Origin: Bilabrum cf. latius
Lineage: Eukaryota; Bigyra: Bicosoecida; Bigyra; Bicosoecida
Reading direction: 5' to 3'
Length of the DNA stretch: 64,000 nucleotides
NCBI GenBank assembly: GCA_965178125.1
Contig: OZ237759.1
Span: forward strand, 620,001 to 684,000
The notes beneath the pieces are model-generated. The model saw only the letters and a program-made list of their open reading frames with translations. It searched no databases and had not been told where the DNA came from. Shown here piece after piece: positions 61,501 to 64,000 of this stretch (the first letter of the stretch is position 1; the number at the start of each line of letters is the position of its first letter). The translations under genes and the position numbers were made by a program.

Positions 61501-63560
61501 GTATGCAGGGCGGCAGCCTTCGCCGCGATCCGTAGCTCCAGACGGTCCTGGCAGCTCAACGCGGCCCCGCGGCACTCATGGCCGGGACACCAACACCCTC
61601 CACCATAAGGGTTACTCCTATGGCCCCTTCAAAGGAACCACCAAGAGTTAGCCGAGTCGCACTCGGAGCCATTAGCACCAATGACGGCTCCGCGCAGTCA
61701 AGTGACATCACCAGTGGCAGTTCGTCTGGGGAGCCATACCGCGGAGTGACTGCTTCGCACCCTGCACCAGCCAGTTTCCAAGTCAGTACCGGCACGAGAT
61801 CTCGACCGGCTGCTCCTGTGAAAGAGGATTCAGACGGCGTTTCAGTTGTGCCTTCTGAGGAGGGTGACACTGAAGAAGACTCGGATGAAGACTCGAATGA
61901 AGACTCGGATGAAGACTCGGATGAAGACTCCAGTGGAGGCTCCGACGGCACTCTGGCCAAAGATTCAGCCGCGGTCCTGCAAACGATCAAAGCAAGGTGG
62001 CGCATTATCGCCAATCACATTCTGCCGAAGTGGGTGTCCGAGCAGTCGGCCATCTTGCAAGATGCCAGCGCCCCAGTGGAGAAATTCATCAGGAGACTCA
62101 TTCGGAAAGGCCGCCCAGCCGGGCCGCTGCTCGCGTACCTCATGCGGCCCAGTGCGCATGCGCTCGAGGATGCAATTTTTGTTCGACTCCACGAAAAAAT
62201 GCCGTAGCTCAACAGTGAGCCGCCGTTTGATATGAGTGGTGATGGACACCAGGTCATGGGGAAAAAAGAGAAACTTTGTGCGGACTGGATTCGACAACAC
62301 TGTTGCAGGGCCGACGCGAGTTCCCGTGCATGGCTAGAGCAAACTTTGACTGCGGTGAGGACTTTAATGTGTCAGCTTCAACTGTGCGGTCAGATGCCCT
62401 CTGCTGCCCTGGATTTCATATGCGAGCCTTTCCCTGACAGTGGGCTGCTGAAGAATGCTCGCACGATTGCATAGGAATGGATTCACCGCGGGACAACTGG
62501 ATTCCTCGGAGCCAACCAGGACCAACGCGCCGGTTCGTCTCTGAATGTAGAAGAGTCGAGATCAGAAGTGCCAGCGCTATCCTCATCACTAACACCCGCA
62601 TCTGCGCCAGCTCTGAACGTGCCGACTCGTCACATGCGGAGTGAAACGCAGTCAATCATGCCACGCCGGCTTCCATTGAGGCGCAGAGCAACCGGAGCAC
62701 CCAGCTCCACGGCCCATGGTGCGCGTACAAAAGTAGCTGTAGCCTGTCAATCTGCGCAAAGTGCTGCCCAAACGCTGGAATGTGCCGGATTTCAGGCTAA
62801 TACCGATGATACTAGAGCAAGACGTCAACGATCGGCCACGTCCTGTGCGGACACCGCAAGACATCAAGGATCAGCCACGTCCAGTGGGGACAGTGCAAGA
62901 CGTCACGGATCGGCCATGTCCAGTGGGGACAGTGCAAGACGTCAAGGATCGGCCACGTCCAGTGGGGACAGCGCAAGACGTCAAGGATCGGCCATGTCCA
63001 GTGGGGAAGTAGTTGAACCGCATAGCACCGTAATAATAAGCCGGATACCCATATTCAGGCGGGGCTCTGCGTAGGCGCTACCCGCTGCACGGCTTGTCGA
63101 CGAGATGGAACTGCACAAGGCAGCCCAGGGGTGCGTGGATCGGGATCAGGATGCGGATCCGGATCCGGATAGGCTTAAGTTTTGTCAGTAGTACCGCAGT
63201 AAGTTGGGGGCCCTTCCTTTGAACCGGGACGGTGAGAAGTCTGCTGCAGCTCCGGTCAAGGGAGTGAGCATGCAAGGAGTTGGAGATGCAAGATGGCGAG
63301 CTGGTGCAGTGCAGGGTCAATGCAGTGCCTGTGCAGGCAGCAGAGCCGAGCTTGAAGTGCAAAGGAACGCAATGGGGCACAGTGCAGCTGCCAAGATGAT
63401 TGCTGGAAATAATGCTCCCACAGACATGCAGCTTGCCACGTTCGACACGCGTGCGGTGTTAGCTGCAAGGGCAGCTGGGCACGGGGCCAACGTGCATGGA
63501 CCACGCGATGCTCAAAAGGCGATCGAAATGATAATTGCTGGTTTGGATGGAATCAATTGA
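58594..63560 (+). CDS. Ankyrin / acidic-repeat protein (paralog B)
   Basis: Six phase-0 exons: 58594-58728, 58924-59070, 59193-59303, 59412-59510, 59594-59704, 59814-63560; 1,449 residues ending at TGA 63558-63560, with about 18 TAGs. Ankyrin exons read LMHLAAK-[L]-PNWEVL, YPIQFSAFEGLWRNIEILVK and DEPLTLAVKGSHPEAC, aligning one-to-one with gene A. Exon 2 shares ALSK-DC--SEA-W. The last exon contains Ser-rich and basic patches, an acidic Asp/Glu/Ser tract (61870-61935) and the C-terminal domain shared with A (LLAYLMRPSAHALEDAI). A 39-bp repeat (about 62845-63007) and a tail ending IIAGLDGIN follow. The family is not recognised beyond ankyrin units. Tandem arrangement and identical intron phases imply duplication. 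Confidence 0.8.
62845..63007 (+). repeat. 39-bp tandem repeat, about four units
   Basis: Units encode SARRQGSATSSGD-like 13-residue blocks in gene B, differing by single bases. Confidence 0.85.
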
Positions 63561-64000
63561 TGTATACTCGTGTATATTTAGACGCTTTGCTTGGTCAATC
63601 GGCCCGGCCTATTCCCCCTTTCTATGGATAGCTATTCTGGATCCCCTGTGTGGGTATCGGGCAGATGACCCGGCTGACCAGCTCATCCCACCGGTCCTCC
63701 ACCCAGCTAATGAGCTTTCGCTTGTTTCCTCCTCCACCCCTAGTGCCTTGCTTGACCTGTCCCCGACCTTTTCCTCCTTAGCTTCACTTCATCGCATCCG
63801 ACCCTGCACATTTAAGGGGGGCTGCGTCCAGCGCGTGACCTCGATCTTAGAGACCGTATTGGCTTCACCGAGTAGCCTTCACGCAGCTGGCGGTCACTAT
63901 CCTTTTGGATACTGCTTCCGCTTTCGTAGCGCGGTATCAAGACCTCCTTGAATCATGCTCTTAAATTGGGGTTTCCCCCTTCACAAACACACCAAACCGG
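63561..64000. other. Right-edge non-coding stretch
   Basis: C/T-rich on the + strand, somewhat like 21400-21750. No supported gene up to the window edge. Confidence 0.4.

Overview
The window is nuclear DNA from a GC-rich unicellular eukaryote that I cannot place in a lineage. It carries a cytosolic ribosomal protein gene (uL2), canonical GT-AG introns of about 95-235 bp (one of 867 bp), a PrimPol primase-polymerase, a glycerophosphocholine acyltransferase, secreted glycan-active proteins and very long genes full of low-complexity sequence. There are no operons and no rRNA or tRNA genes that I can support.

The key to reading it is the genetic code. Almost every long frame is interrupted only by TAG, never by TAA or TGA, and every gene whose end can be judged stops at TGA or TAA. 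Reading TAG as sense fuses dozens of short frames into about 14 large genes with coherent domains. Where paralogous exons can be aligned, TAG falls opposite leucine twice (52149 against 59627; 59229 against 51726) and valine once, so TAG = Leu is the working assignment. Two weaker alignments (opposite Gln and Asn) leave some doubt. I mark TAG-coded residues as [L].

Layout. 1-730: 3' end of an unknown acidic/Gly-Asp gene. 1040-2005 (-): uL2. 2637-7397 (+): a 1,586-residue unknown protein. 7717-8370 (+): a possible small secreted protein. 8522-10768 (-): FN3/coiled-coil protein. 11247-12975 (-): O-acetylhomoserine sulfhydrylase-type enzyme, divergent from 13254-15043 (+): GPC acyltransferase. 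15149-16363 (-): helix-hairpin-helix protein, divergent from 16780-20814 (+): PrimPol. 22212-24995 (-): protein with a phage tail-collar domain. 25097-29959 (-): UPF1-like SF1 helicase. 30278-32107 (-): secreted glycoprotein. 32417-35107 (+): polytopic membrane protein. 35185-37026 (+): ricin-lectin/alpha-L-fucosidase. 37341-44988 (+): giant FN3/Cys-rich/multi-TM surface protein. 44995-45908 (-): decayed FtsX-like permease. 46561-49890 (+): SprT/GCNA-like protein without its zinc ligands. 50295-57828 and 58594-63560 (+): tandem paralogous ankyrin genes with matching exon structure. The first contains 60 exact-length 30-bp repeats and a probable nested antisense gene.

Genes are packed closely: 77 bp separates the membrane-protein and fucosidase genes, and 6 bp separates the convergent ends near 44990. 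Several short DNA words (GTGACGAGTG, AGGGAACAA and a paired GGTTCCGCA...GCGCGGCGCC element) recur far above chance, in different reading frames and also between genes, which suggests a DNA-level repeat process. Functional links between genes are weak; PrimPol, the helicase, the SprT-like protein and the HhH protein would all fit nucleic-acid maintenance.
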